A DNA stretch of 64,000 bases. Origin: Haberlea rhodopensis. Its lineage: Eukaryota; Streptophyta; Magnoliopsida; Lamiales; Gesneriaceae. Location of the stretch: contig CAJQUN010000001.1 of the NCBI GenBank assembly GCA_907163345.1, forward strand, positions 4,464,001-4,528,000, in the 5' to 3' direction. Shown piece by piece: positions 10,801 through 20,565 of the stretch. A program made the position numbers and the translations under genes. Positions within the stretch are counted from its first letter, which is position 1; every line of letters begins with the position of its first letter. Below the pieces are notes generated by a model. It was not told where the DNA came from. It did not search any database and was given only the letters and a program-made list of their open reading frames with translations.

Positions 10801-12454
10801 GGATCTCTTCTGGAAATACATCAGCAAATTCTGCCACAACTGGTACATCCTCAACTCTCAATTCTTTACTCTTTTCAGACGTGTCCACGGCATAAATAAG
10901 ATAGCCCGTGTGCCCACGTTCCAACAGCTGAGACATCTTGATCGCTGAAATCAACGGAATCTTCGCACGAGAACCGTTGCCAAAGAAAGTCCACTGACTG
11001 CCCAACTCAGTTCTGAACTTCACTGTCCTCTGTCGGCAATCTACCACTGCCTGATATCTGTTCAGAATATCAATACCCAAGATGCAGTCAAAGTCTGACA
11101 TACCCAGTACAATCAAGTCTGATCTCAACTCGTTGCCCTCAAAATAAATGAGGCAGTCTGCCAAAAACTGATCAGCAACGACGTTTCTCCCAGTGGGTGT
11201 CGAGACCAAAAGAGGCGTGGGCAAAGGAGACGTGCGCATATGGTGTCTTTCCACAAATCCCACAGACACAAAGGAATGGGAGGCACCTGTATCTATCAAA
11301 ACAAAAGCAGGGTACGTAAATAAATGACACGTACCGGCAATCACCTCCTCTGGAGCTGCCTGAGCCTGCTCCCTGGTCAGTGCATATACTTGTCCCTGGG
11401 GTGGTCCCACTGTCTGACCTCCCGATGGACGAGGCCCAAACTGTTGCCTCTGCTGCACTGTCCTGTCCTCAAACCTTGGCCTGTTGCCCTGATACTCTGA
11501 CTGGCCTCCCCTGGTGGGACAATACCGAGCAATGTGGCCCATCTTGCCACAGACATAACATGCATGACACTTATTTGAAGAATGTGGTCCTCCACAGTTG
11601 TTGCACCTCGGCTCTCCCGGCCTATCCCCTTGTGAAGATCCTCGGTTGGCCGACCAATTTCCCTTCTTGTTATCCTGCTTCTGACCAAAGTATTTCTTCC
11701 CACCATACCGTGAAGATGAAGAGGCACCACGGGGTTTAAATGACTCACCCCGAGGCCTCAAACTGTCACTAGTCTGCCTCTGTTGCGGTACCGGTGGTGG
11801 CATGGCATAAGCTCCCACTCCTAGCTCAGCAAGCTCCGCTCTTGTGAGAGCATCATCAAATGAAGTTGGGTTATTGATGATAACCCGGTCATAGAGCTCC
11901 GGTCGCAGTCCTTTCATGAAATTTCTCATCTTGGCACGTCCATCAGAGGCAATATGGGGGACATACCTCAGTAGTGATGAGTACTGTGTGGCATAATCTG
12001 CTACGGTCATGTTCCCCTGCCTCAGACTAGCAAATTCATCCTCTTTTGTCTGCCTTGCTGCCGCGGAGAAGTATCGGTTCAAGAACCTGGTCCTGAAGAG
12101 CGTCCAGTCAATCACAGCACCCAGTGCTCTCATCTCCATCACTGTGCTCCTCCACCACATCAATGGTTTCTTAGCCAACTGGAACTCCGCCAGCCTCAGC
12201 CAAGCAGTAATAGCACAAGGAGCCGATACAAAGATCTGCTCAAGTCTCTCTAACCACTCTTCAGCCTCTTCTCCGGACTCTGTCCCCTCAAACCGGGGCG
12301 GATGATAAGACAGAAACTGCGTCAAGCTAATCTCACCCGGTAGCAATAACTGGACTACTGGTTCCATTCCCACAGCCGGTGGAGGTAGAGGATTAGCCTG
12401 TCCAATACTCGCATTTACACTCCCAACATCTCCGACTTCCTCATTAGCAGCCAT
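7889..12454 (-). CDS. Gypsy-2 gag-pol polyprotein
   Basis: One frame of about 1520 codons. I take the start at MAANEEVGD (12454) rather than the upstream in-frame MCYS. Domains in order: retrotransposon gag (FEGTESGEEAEEWL, about residues 50-220), CCHC zinc knuckle (CYVCGKMGHIARYC, about 300), protease (LIDTGASHSF, about 390), RT with VIVFIDDILIYS (about 560-760), RNase H (YTDASLQG, HDLELAA, YTDHKSL, TADALSRK), integrase zinc finger (HPGGKKMYRD ... CLICQQ), DDE core (MDFVTHLP, SDRDPRF, GQTERTI), GPY/F module and a chromodomain-like end (VQWDRRGVEEATWE). The last motif is typical of Tekay/Del chromoviruses. The length fits a complete polyprotein and no catalytic residue appears missing, so the element may be mobile. 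Confidence 0.93.
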   Translation of the reverse strand: MAANEEVGDVGSVNASIGQANPLPPPAVGMEPVVQLLLPGEISLTQFLSYHPPRFEGTESGEEAEEWLERLEQIFVSAPCAITAWLRLAEFQLAKKPLMWWRSTVMEMRALGAVIDWTLFRTRFLNRYFSAAARQTKEDEFASLRQGNMTVADYATQYSSLLRYVPHIASDGRAKMRNFMKGLRPELYDRVIINNPTSFDDALTRAELAELGVGAYAMPPPVPQQRQTSDSLRPRGESFKPRGASSSSRYGGKKYFGQKQDNKKGNWSANRGSSQGDRPGEPRCNNCGGPHSSNKCHACYVCGKMGHIARYCPTRGGQSEYQGNRPRFEDRTVQQRQQFGPRPSGGQTVGPPQGQVYALTREQAQAAPEEVIAGTCHLFTYPAFVLIDTGASHSFVSVGFVERHHMRTSPLPTPLLVSTPTGRNVVADQFLADCLIYFEGNELRSDLIVLGMSDFDCILGIDILNRYQAVVDCRQRTVKFRTELGSQWTFFGNGSRAKIPLISAIKMSQLLERGHTGYLIYAVDTSEKSKELRVEDVPVVAEFADVFPEEIPGFPPAREVEFGIELLPGTSAISRAPYRMAPAELRELKEQLQDLLDRGYIRPSVSPWGAPVLFVKKKDGSMRLCIDYRQLNKATVKNKYPLPRIDDLFDQLQGTRVYSKIDLRSGYHQIRVREEDVQKTAFRTRYGHYEFLVMPFGVTNAPAVFMSLMNRVFQQYLDQFVIVFIDDILIYSRSEEDHVKHLRTVLQILREHQLYAKLSKCEFWLSSVVFLGHVISSSGISVDPKKIEAVMEWAAPTSVPEIRSFLGLAGYYRRFVEGFSKIAKPLTQLTQKGVPFFWSEACEESFQELKHRLTTAPVLVIPTENSRFVLYTDASLQGLGCVLMQDKHVVAYASRQLKPHETRYPVHDLELAAIIFALKIWRHYLYGTSFTIYTDHKSLKFLFTQAELNMRQRRWMDLLKDYDCEIEYHPGKANLTADALSRKVRSSAEDVIHLSAMMTSYCHMGYDFDIGASPVYVSTLLAEPDIYENIRRAQRSDTEVQRWLSIVHLGQPTKFRVADDGSLRLGNRWVVPSAPELRKEILERAHSSRLSIHPGGKKMYRDLRGQFWWKRMKSDVVAYVKRCLICQQVKAERQRPGGELRSLEIPKWKWEHISMDFVTHLPRSASGFDAIWVIVDRLTKVAHFIPYSMTFTFLRMAQLYIRDVVRLHGIPVSIVSDRDPRFTSHFWEGLQSALGTEVRLSTAYHPQTDGQTERTIQTLEDMLRACVLEFDASWQDSVPLVEFSYNNSYQASIQMAPFEALYGRRCRSPLCWDDLDSRSVGGPELIREMEEKIKTIRQKMKAAQDRQAAYANKRRRPLEFQLGDKVFLKISPFRGVVRFGMRGKLSPRYVGPYEILQRIGTLAYRLALPPSLSGIHDVFHVSMLRKYEPDPSHVLQPSEVQLESDISYVERPVRILDRADRRLRNKVIPMIKVQWDRRGVEEATWETEQHMVQHYPELFSGMSLCLVSVGISACDFEDEIL

Positions 12455-12644
12455 GCTGTAACACAAATGTTAACAACAATCCAAAGCAATATATAACATG
12501 TCGTTAGATAACAGGAGTGATATAAGCATGTTAGTATAACAGGATATACAGTAATATGCACCACATGCATAAACATGCTTCAAATGTAAGCACCTAGCCA
12601 ACCATGCTAAGGCTACCCTTCACTCGTTCCCGGGTTCTCTAACC

Positions 12645-12660
12645 ACTGCTCTGATACCAC
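12645..12660 (-). other. Gypsy-2 primer-binding site
   Basis: On the minus strand TGGTATCAGAGC lies a few bases inside the 5' LTR end. It is complementary to the 3' end of initiator methionine tRNA. Confidence 0.9.
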
Positions 12661-12663
12661 TAA

Positions 12664-14775
12664 TGTAAGGACCCTAATCTTTAAGTGCGGAATAAAGGCA
12701 TAATAGAGCTAGACAAATGATCAGAGTAGAATAAACAAGTTGAGTTTGTGAGCTTAAGCATTTACATGCCAAAATAAAGGACTACCAAAAAGGATTAATT
12801 ACATTCCAACAAATGAATGTGTCCACTATAGTTTTACGCTACTCCTAGAGTAGGAACTATACAAAAGAATCCTGTCCTTTCATCTACCAAAGATGCTCGA
12901 GAAGCTCACTGTCTCAACCCGTTCAAGCCCATCTATCATGCCAAAAAGGTACCTACAAGGACAACCCCCAAACATGAGCAATAATAATCATTCATATTCA
13001 ACACAATATGAAGATAAAGCGTAAATGCATAATCAATATAAAACACTTCCTGTTTTCCCATGCATTTCAAACGCTTCCCGTTTGGTTGTCCCTGTACCAT
13101 AACTCATGAGTATAATCAACAGATTATTTTTAATGGCCAAAACATGTCATGACATTATATACCATTTCAACTGTACCACATATTGGTCACCATTCCCTAG
13201 TCTGTCCATCACAGTGTATTTTAATGCCCCTCGCTTATATTCATATGGGCGGCATAGGATAACCTCGCTACAATGGACATGCGGCGCTCCCACCCCTCGC
13301 TTCACAGAGAGCGGCAAATACCCTTTCCTCGCCCCATATGACAACCACGCTCAAATGTGACATGCGGCGCTCCCACCCCTCGCTTCACATTTGGCGGAAC
13401 CAATACAAAAAGCGGCAAGCATTAAAATCATCAAAGGATGACCACGACTCATGGGATGTGCATCCAATTATCATAATATGCATTTAACATCAATATGCAT
13501 AAATTACCATGTATATGCATCCACTATGCAATACCTCATGTGGCATAAATCAACATGTATATGCATATATACCCGCATCCACAATGCATAAACAATGAGT
13601 ATATAAAATACATGTTACCGTTGGGTGCCCGTACGTCCACTACGTACCTTTCCAAAATGTGGAATGTGGTTGGACCTCAATTCCTTGGCTGCGTTGCCAC
13701 CTGGGTTGGTTCTACATATTCACAAATACCAATATTAGAACCCAATAATAGTCCAATACCAAAAAATCCCACAAAAACACCCAAAAATACCATTTTTGGT
13801 GTCTCGCGATCGATCGCCATCAAGCCCCGATCGATCGCGAGAACACACTGTCTCGGGCAACAAAATTGCACAATCCGCGATCGATCGCGGAGCTAGCGCC
13901 GATCGATCACGGCCTCGCCGATCGATCGCGCCCAGCTCGCGATCGATCGCTGAGGCTTACTGCCTCAGCCCTGTTGCTCGCGATCGATCGCGAGAAAATC
14001 GCCGATCGATCGCCGAGCTGCGGGAAATCGAGATTCGGGCACTATTCACCCATCTCTTTCCCCAACTCATCTAAACCCACATACACCAACACCAACCAAT
14101 ACCAATAACTCAAAACCAACACTAAACATCATAACAAACTCAAATATACCACATCCAACCAAAATATTACCAAAACCACAACACCCAACACAACCCATTT
14201 TAAACCCTTTAAAACCAAACTAAACTCAACCAAAACCTTACAAAATTAATACATGAGGTACCCATACCTCTTGGGGATCTCAAATCACCCAATAATCTCC
14301 ACAATAAAAGATTTTGCAAGGACTCCTCTTCACCTCAAAGGTGGAACTCGAAAATAAGGAAAAAGGGAAGGGTTTGGGTGTTGATTTTGGTAAAGTTAAA
14401 AGTGTTGGATGGAAGAGTGGGTTGGATGATAAAAGTGAGTTTTTAATTTAAAATGCATGCCAAAGAATCCCATGGTGTATAAAACACCCCAACATGATAT
14501 TTTTCAAAGCATTTACTCAAAATGCACCATAATATCAATTAACACATGATTTCTAATAAATTGCTAACCAAGGCAAATAAATCATGCTTCCCATAATATT
14601 TACCCAACATGCACCACATGCACCCTAAAATGCAATCCCGGGTCACCCTATCCACATGACCATGCATTTCCACATAAGATAAATAAATCCCAACACATAA
14701 TCAATTACCACATAATTAATCATGTAATCACAATTAATGCACCAATTAGCAATTAACCATTTCGGGGATGTCACA
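12664..14775 (-). repeat. Gypsy-2 5' LTR
   Basis: Near-identical to 5746-7876. It lacks 19 bp of a short ATGCATCCACTATGC duplication around 13560, as expected for slippage between direct repeats. It is followed by TCTCC (14776-14780). Confidence 0.95.
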
Positions 14776-14780
14776 TCTCC

Positions 14781-15913
14781 TCACTACGCCTAAGTCCCTT
14801 TGCAAATTGAATAGCTGACAACATTCTTGGCCCCTTGGCCTCCCTCTTGGCCGGTATAGTACATGGAGTGTTTGCATCAAGAATATATAAAGAGTCTGAA
14901 AATGGTAGAATGCAAGCTCGTACCTCATCGAGCCACTCTAGCACAAGTACCATGTCATTGTCATCCATGGGCACCACTGTGTAGGAGACATATCCCTGCC
15001 ATTCTCCTATCGTGGTCTTTACTCCCTTGGCCGCTCCGGCAATTGGTTTGGCCTTTGCATTTACTGACTTGATTGATCCTCCGGTCGGAGTGATGGCAAG
15101 CCCAGCTTCTTCGCCGCCTCCTCTCGGATGAAGTTGTGTGTGGCTCCCGTATCCACCAATGCCTTGACTTTGCCCCCTAACCAAAGCATCCACAAACATA
15201 GACCCACCCTTGGGTCCTTTAGCGCGCTCCACCTTTACTTTGACGGCATTGATGAGCCGTAGAGATCCAATCTGTGTGCCCTCCTCCTGTGGCTCATCAT
15301 CTTCACCTGCAAGAGCTGCTAGCTTGTTTACTTTTGGACAATTGGCCATGAAGTGGTCGGTCTTGTGACAAAGGAAGCAAGTCCGTTCCCGGTCACTGGA
15401 CCTATAGGTTGATGGTCTTGGTGCATTGCCCCTGTTGTAGGTTTGGCTTGAGTTTGACTGGTTGCCTCCCACACCTTTGCCCTTGTCATCCCTCTTGCCT
15501 TTGTTGTTGCCATCGTTGGAGGGCCTCAACTCAATAAGGCTTTCGGCATAAGCAATTGCCGTCGCCAAATCCTGCACTTGACGGCGTTGGAGCTCATGTT
15601 TTGCCCATGGCCTGAGCCCATCAAGGAAAGCGAAGAAGGCCTCACGATCCGTCAACTCTGGAATTTCCAATATGATCTCTTGGAACTCCTTGATGTACTC
15701 TTTTATAGTTTTGTTGTGTGTGAGCCGTCGTAGGCGTCCCCGAGCTTCATACTCCACATTCTCGGGATAGAATTGCCGCTTGAGCTCGGCCTTGAAGTCT
15801 TCCCATGTATTCATGCGGCATGTGCCTCTGTGTCGGTCAGGAATAGGGGCGCTGTGCGAATCTTGGCCTCGTTGTCTCGTACATTCGAGGCTGCAAAGTA
15901 TTGCTCCAAGTTC
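14781..15913 (-). pseudogene. Gypsy-1 gag C-terminal half and protease region
   Basis: The frame encodes the second half of gag (WEDFKAELKRQFYPE ... EFQEIILEIPELTD) and a zinc knuckle CFLCHKTDHFMANC in which the usual Gly before His is Asp. The protease core LVDTGATHNF sits in a different frame at about 15110-15170. Flanking sequence before and after is in the first frame, so two opposite small indels bracket it and the enzyme would be scrambled although the frame stays open. The 14776 end is the gypsy-2 insertion point. Confidence 0.82.
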
Positions 15914-16377
15914 CATAGAAAGTTGTCAAGTTCCTTAGCATTGCGAGTCCCATTGTATGGTCTTGGCCTTGGAACATCGATCCTGGTTGGTGCCGTGGCC
16001 ACATGATCCCCCGCATTGGCCATGGCCCTTTGGCATATAACCATGCCGTACTTGAGAGTTTTGAACTCTTCTTGCAAGGCCTCAATCATGCCCCTAAACT
16101 CATCGAATTGATTCTTCAAATCAAAATTGAAAGAGTTAATTTGTTGGAGTACCTGACCTTGAAACTCCTCCCCCGAGGTGTTTTCTTCAAGTTCCCGCAC
16201 CCTCTCGGCCACATCCTCGAAGGCTTGGGAGTGATCCTCCATGTATTGCTCCAGTCGGATCATCCGGTTCTCCATGCCACCCATAAAGTCGACCGAGGGT
16301 TCCCTTGACTGGCCTCGGCCCTTCCTCGGTGCCTTCTCTGGCTTCTCGGGTTGTTGGACCACCCCTGAGTCCGACAT
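15811..16377 (-). pseudogene. Gypsy-1 gag N-terminal half
   Basis: Starts at MSDSGVVQQPEK (16377). The longer in-frame start at 16452 would lie in the primer-binding site. It shows a long predicted helical region (MIRLEQYMEDHSQAF), then RPYNGTRNAKELDNFLWNLE, a typical chromovirus gag core. It ends early at 15811 after FLTDTEAHAA, and the match resumes in another frame (WEDFKAELK), so a small deletion has removed the conserved Trp/Arg stretch between them. Confidence 0.85.
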
Positions 16378-16437
16378 TCTTTCTTCTAGCAAACACCAAC
16401 GAACAACCTTGAGTGCAGAAGCTTTAAGAGCCGACCT

Positions 16438-16450
16438 AGGTTCTGATACC
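16438..16450 (-). other. Gypsy-1 primer-binding site
   Basis: TGGTATCAGAACC on the minus strand, three bases from the 5' LTR. It is complementary to initiator Met tRNA with a late mismatch. Confidence 0.85.
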
Positions 16451-16453
16451 ACT

Positions 16454-16923
16454 TGTCACGGGATGAGAGCTTTCACCCAAACTTTCTCGAACCCGTGCGG
16501 CACTTGACTAGTAACCCCGCGTCGCTAGCAAGTCAGCCTTCCTCCCGAGTTGGTTGCTAAAGTGCTAGAAAGAGAGAACACAAAGAGATTTGAGAGAATG
16601 CTTTGTATTGCTTGAATACTTGATTGAAAACTTGATGGTTACAAATGAACTCCTCCCCCTATATATACAAGTTCACCTCCTTAATGGACGGTGATGATCA
16701 ATTTGATCTAATGGCTAGAAATGATCTTCTAGGATGTTCCACACATCTACAAGCTTCTACTATTTCTATAAGGTTCTAGAATGACCTACAAAAGAATGTA
16801 CAAGGAATGTCTAGAATCTTCCGAGGTGCTCCAAAGTGTTCTTCAAGCTTTCGGGAGCTTCCGGATGTCCCAAAGCCTCTCCAATGTATGCCGGAATCTT
16901 CTAGAAAGTTGCGGGTCGTGACA
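16454..16923 (-). repeat. Gypsy-1 5' LTR
   Basis: 470 bases pairing with 2403-2883. It ends CGTGACA and is followed by TTAG, the second half of the TSD within copia A's LTR. Confidence 0.92.
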
Positions 16924-17026
16924 TTAGGCAGTTTAGTAAACGTATAAATACGTGTTTTGTATTATGTTTTTTAGATGATGATATATAGAACACTAGAAAT
17001 TCCCAATTATCTTCCAATATTCAATA
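16924..17026 (+). repeat. Copia A 5' LTR, right fragment
   Basis: TTAGGCAGTTTAGTAAACG onward continues the LTR interrupted at 2402 and matches 20464-20565 closely. It is followed directly by the primer-binding site TGGCATCAGAG at 17027. Confidence 0.88.
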
Positions 17027-17142
17027 TGGCATCAGAGTAAGGTTTTACTCGATTCTCAAGTTTTTTGTTGTTTTGTTCGCATCGATTGCATTTTTTGTGC
17101 ATTGATCGGATTTTTTTTAGAATTCCATTCCAATTTTTCTCA

Positions 17143-20100
17143 ATGTCGAACAACGAAGATGCTTCAAACAACACCAATATTGGCGAAACAACAACTGAGG
17201 TTACGATTGGCGTACTTAATCCTTTGTATTTGAATTCAGCTGATGCTCCAGGAGTTACTTTGATTACTGAACAACTCCTAGGGTCCGAGAATTATGGTTT
17301 GTGGAGTAGAGCAATGTTAATTGAGCTTTGAGCGAAGAACAAGCACGCATTCATTGACGGAAGCTATCAGAAACCTGCTGTAGGATCACATACATTGCAG
17401 ATCTGGGAGAGATGCAATGCTATTGTCCTTTCATGGATTATGAATAGTGTTTCAAAGGAGATTTTTAGCGGCATTGTGTATTCTGATAATGCTACCACCG
17501 TTTGGATAGATCTTAAGGAGAGGTTCGACAAAGTCAGTGGCTCACGGATTTTGGCACTCCACAGAGAAATCGGTCGCTTGATGCAAGGTAATCACACCAT
17601 ATCATCATATTTTTCTAAGCTGAAACAACTCTGGGATGAATATGCTTGTCTGGTAGTTTTACCTTCATGTGGATGTGATATTGCATGCAAATATATAGAT
17701 CATGATCAGCAACAGGAGCTTCTCCAATTTTTAATGGGCTTGAAGGATAGTTATGCTACCCTTAGAAGCCAAATATTGATGATGAGTCCTTTGCCTTCGG
17801 TTAGCCAAGACATTTTATTCATCACAAGGAAGAAATGACAATGTAGAGCTTATTAAAGTATGAATACTGTAATTGGAATGGTCATACCAAGTCCAACTGT
17901 TATATGCTAATTGGATATCCCCTGGACATAGATTGTATAAAGGGAAACCTACCAGAGGACCTTAAAAGCAGAACACTTTCAAGACAAACAAAGAGCCTCA
18001 TTTGACTACTAATGAATCACCTGCAGCGAATAAGGATAACTCAAATGCTCTTAGTGGTACTCTTTTACTCCAGCGCAGTATCAAGCCATTTTGAAGCTTT
18101 TACATCAGACTGAAACTCCACATACCACAGATACTCCTGTTGTCAACATGGCAGGTATTGATCACACCTCTCAAATGCATTTGAATTCCCATTGGATTAT
18201 TGATAGTGGTGCTAATGACTATATGGCTGGGAAATCCTTACTTTACAAAATTCTATTTCATGTCCTGCTTCCAGCGCATCAATATGCTTACCTAATGGTA
18301 GGAAATCCTTTTGTTTCTTTTCGAAGGACATCCATTTGGACAATGTTCTTCATATTCCCTCATTTTATTCAAATTTACTGTCAGTTTCGAGATTTACCAA
18401 GGATCGTCATTGTGTGTTCATTTTCTACCCACAGTCCTGTCTATTTCAGGACCAATCGAGTGGGAAGATTATGGGGATTGGTAAAGAAAGAAATGGCTTA
18501 TATAATCTTGATTCATCCAGCTTTAGTCACACAGATAATAATTCCTTTGTCCCATTAAAGCGTTGTAATACAACTTCTAGTTCCGATAAAAAAAACAAAA
18601 TACAACTTCTAGTAATGTTTTACCTACTGTTATGAGTACATTGTCTTTTGATTGTAATGCTTGGCATCAACGACTTGGTCATATCTCTATTTCTAGAATG
18701 CAAATGTTACACTTTATACCTAAATCTTTTGTTTTATCTCATTGTGATGTTTGTCCTAAATCCAAGTAGACTCGATTGCCCTTTCCCTCTAAAAGTGTCT
18801 CCATCACCTCTACCCCATTTGAGTTAGTTCATATGGATATTTGGGGGCCTTTCCACGTCCTTACATATAATGGGGACCGGTATTTCCTTACCATTGTTGA
18901 TGATTATACTCGAACTACTTGGGCATATCTCATGCATTCTAAACTCGACGTCCTTCAAATAATCAATAATTTATCCTTCTTGTTCAAAATCAATTTCACA
19001 CTAAACTCAAATCAATTCGTACAGATAATGCGCTTGATTTTTTTAAAGTAATGCATCGATTTGTTTTCACCCCTAGGCATTCTACATCAAAGTTCTTGTG
19101 CATACATAGACATATTCTTGAGATGACACACTCTCTTCGGTTCAAGCTCATTTTCCCTTACCATTCTGCGGAGATTGTGTGCTCACGGCAGCTTATCTTA
19201 TCAACCGTACTCCTACCCCTTTGCTTTCCCACAAAACACCCTTCCAAATGCTATTTGGTAAAATTCCTTCGTACAAGCATTTACGAGTGCTAGGATGTCT
19301 TTGTTATGCTTCCGTCTTGCCCAAAAGTCACAAATTTTCTCCTAGAGCTAATGCTTGTGCTTTCATTGGTTATTCTTCAACACAAAAGGGCTATAAGCTT
19401 GTTGATTTAACCACTAAAAGGAAATTTGTTTCCCGAGATACTTCTTTGAGACCATCTTTCCGTTTGCTCAACAATATTCTCATCACCAGGTATTTTCCCC
19501 ACCACCTATTTCCATATTCACTTCTGATCATCCACATGATACACTCCTCACTTCATCCTCCGCCTGTTCCTTCCCTTCATCAACCACCTTCTCTTGACCC
19601 AACAATGCCTTCTATCCTTGATCTTCAGCCATTGCAAAAATCTTCCAGGTCTTCAAATCCACCAACTTGGACGCGTGAGTATCTCATCCAACAATTCATC
19701 GCAATAAGCCTTCTCCTGCTCATCCCATTGCCAATTCCCTTACTTACTCCCACATTTCACCTCAATATCATTCCCTTAAAGAGCCATCTACTTACCATGA
19801 GGCAATTACTGATGCTCGCTGGCAGCTAGCAATGAAACAGGAAATTGCAGCTTTAATGGCAAATATTACTTGGGAAGTGGTTCCTTTACCTTTTGGAAAG
19901 AAAGCCATATGTAATAAATGGGTGTATAAGATTAAATACCATGCGGATGGTAGTGTTGATCGATTTAAGGCACGATTAGTGGCTAAAGGATACACTCAAG
20001 AACATGGCATAGATTATCACGATACTTTCTCGCCCGTCGCCAAGATTGTCACGGTTCGATGTTTGCTCAGTGTGGCTGCTTTATTGTATTGGCCCTTATT

Positions 20101-20392
20101 TCAGATGGATGTCACCAATGTCTTTCTGCAGGGTGACCTCAATGAGGAAATATATATGTCTTTGCCTCGAAGATTTGATATTCATGGGGAGGGTATGGCA
20201 TGTCGACTCCTCAAATCCTTGTCACGGTTCGATGTTTGCTCAGTGTGGCTGCTTTATTGTATTGGCCCTTATTTCAGATGGATGTCACCAATGTCTTTCT
20301 GCAGGGTGACCTTAATGAGGAAATATATATGTCTTTGCCTCAAAGATTTGATATTCAGGGGGAGGGTATGGCATGTCGACTCCTCAAATCCT
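17143..20392 (+). pseudogene. Copia A gag-pol remnant
   Basis: Gag starts MSNNEDASNN at 17143 and shows LTEQLLGSENYGLW-type features. An in-frame TGA follows IEL at about 17329, then the UBN2-like gag core to 17838. A CCHC knuckle (CNWNGHTKSNC) follows in another frame near 17870, then protease WIIDSGAND near 18195, integrase fragments (HMDIWGPF, TIVDDYTRTTW, 18650-19400) and RT (ARLVAKGYTQEHGIDY, MDVTNVFLQGDL). RT stops at about residue RLLKSL. The YVDD box and all of RNase H are missing, and the sequence goes almost straight to the polypurine tract and 3' LTR. Several stops and frameshifts make it non-functional. Confidence 0.85.
20049..20392 (+). repeat. 172-bp tandem duplication inside copia A RT
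   Basis: 20049-20220 and 20221-20392 are near-identical direct copies, differing at a few bases, of the RT segment TVRCLLSV...RLLKSL. The duplication abuts the deletion that removed the rest of RT and RNase H. Confidence 0.9.
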
Positions 20393-20402
20393 TGAGGAAG
20401 AG

Positions 20403-20565
20403 TGTTAATAAGCGTTGTTTAGTTTTATTATGTAAAGTGTGTTTTTACTTCTTCTTAGATAGCTTAGGCAGTTTAGTAAACGTATAAATATTTGTTTTGT
20501 ATTCTATTTTTTAGATGAGGATATGTAGAACACCAGAAATTCCCAATTCTCTTCCATATTCAATA
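20403..20565 (+). repeat. Copia A 3' LTR
   Basis: Starts TGTTAATAAGCG after the purine tract TTGAGGAAGAG and ends TATTCAATA. It is uninterrupted and serves as the reference for the split 5' LTR. Confidence 0.88.

Larger units (their letters stand above)
5746..14775 (-). mobile_element. Gypsy-2: full-length, young Tekay-type chromovirus
   Basis: A complete 9.0-kb Ty3/gypsy element on the minus strand with LTRs of 2131 and 2112 bp, TSD TCTCC, an initiator-Met-tRNA primer-binding site, a polypurine tract and one uninterrupted gag-pol frame ending in a chromodomain-like segment. By eye I found five substitutions and one 19-bp indel between the LTRs, so the insertion is recent. It landed between gag/protease and RT of gypsy-1. 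It is the only element here whose pol frame looks intact. Confidence 0.95.
2403..16923 (-). mobile_element. Gypsy-1: decayed chromovirus inserted in copia A
   Basis: A Ty3/gypsy element on the minus strand with LTRs at 2403-2883 (3') and 16454-16923 (5'), each running TGTCACG to CGTGACA on the plus strand. The insertion duplicated TTAG (2399-2402 and 16924-16927). The coding region is split at 5745/14776 by gypsy-2. Gag, protease, RT, RNase H, integrase and a partial chromodomain are recognisable but carry nonsense and frameshift changes. Gag and chromodomain style suggest a Galadriel/CRM-like chromovirus, with the exact clade uncertain. Confidence 0.88.
2338..20565 (+). mobile_element. Copia element A (Ale/Retrofit-like), nested host of gypsy-1
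   Basis: A Ty1/copia element with short LTRs (about 163 bp) on the plus strand. The 5' LTR is split: 2338-2402 matches the first part and 16928-17026 the rest of the intact 3' LTR at 20403-20565, with gypsy-1 between. The primer-binding site TGGCATCAGAG follows at 17027. The flanks CTTCC (2333-2337) and CTTAC (20566-20570) are an imperfect TSD, and the LTR ends CAATA instead of CA, so the outer ends are slightly uncertain. Short LTRs and the gag type point to the Ale/Retrofit lineage. It is decayed and certainly inactive. Confidence 0.8.

Noticed and set aside
10136..10948. 270-codon plus-strand frame opposite gypsy-2 pol
   Set aside because: Antisense shadow of the RT region. No domain, and other plus-strand frames over this gene behave likewise.
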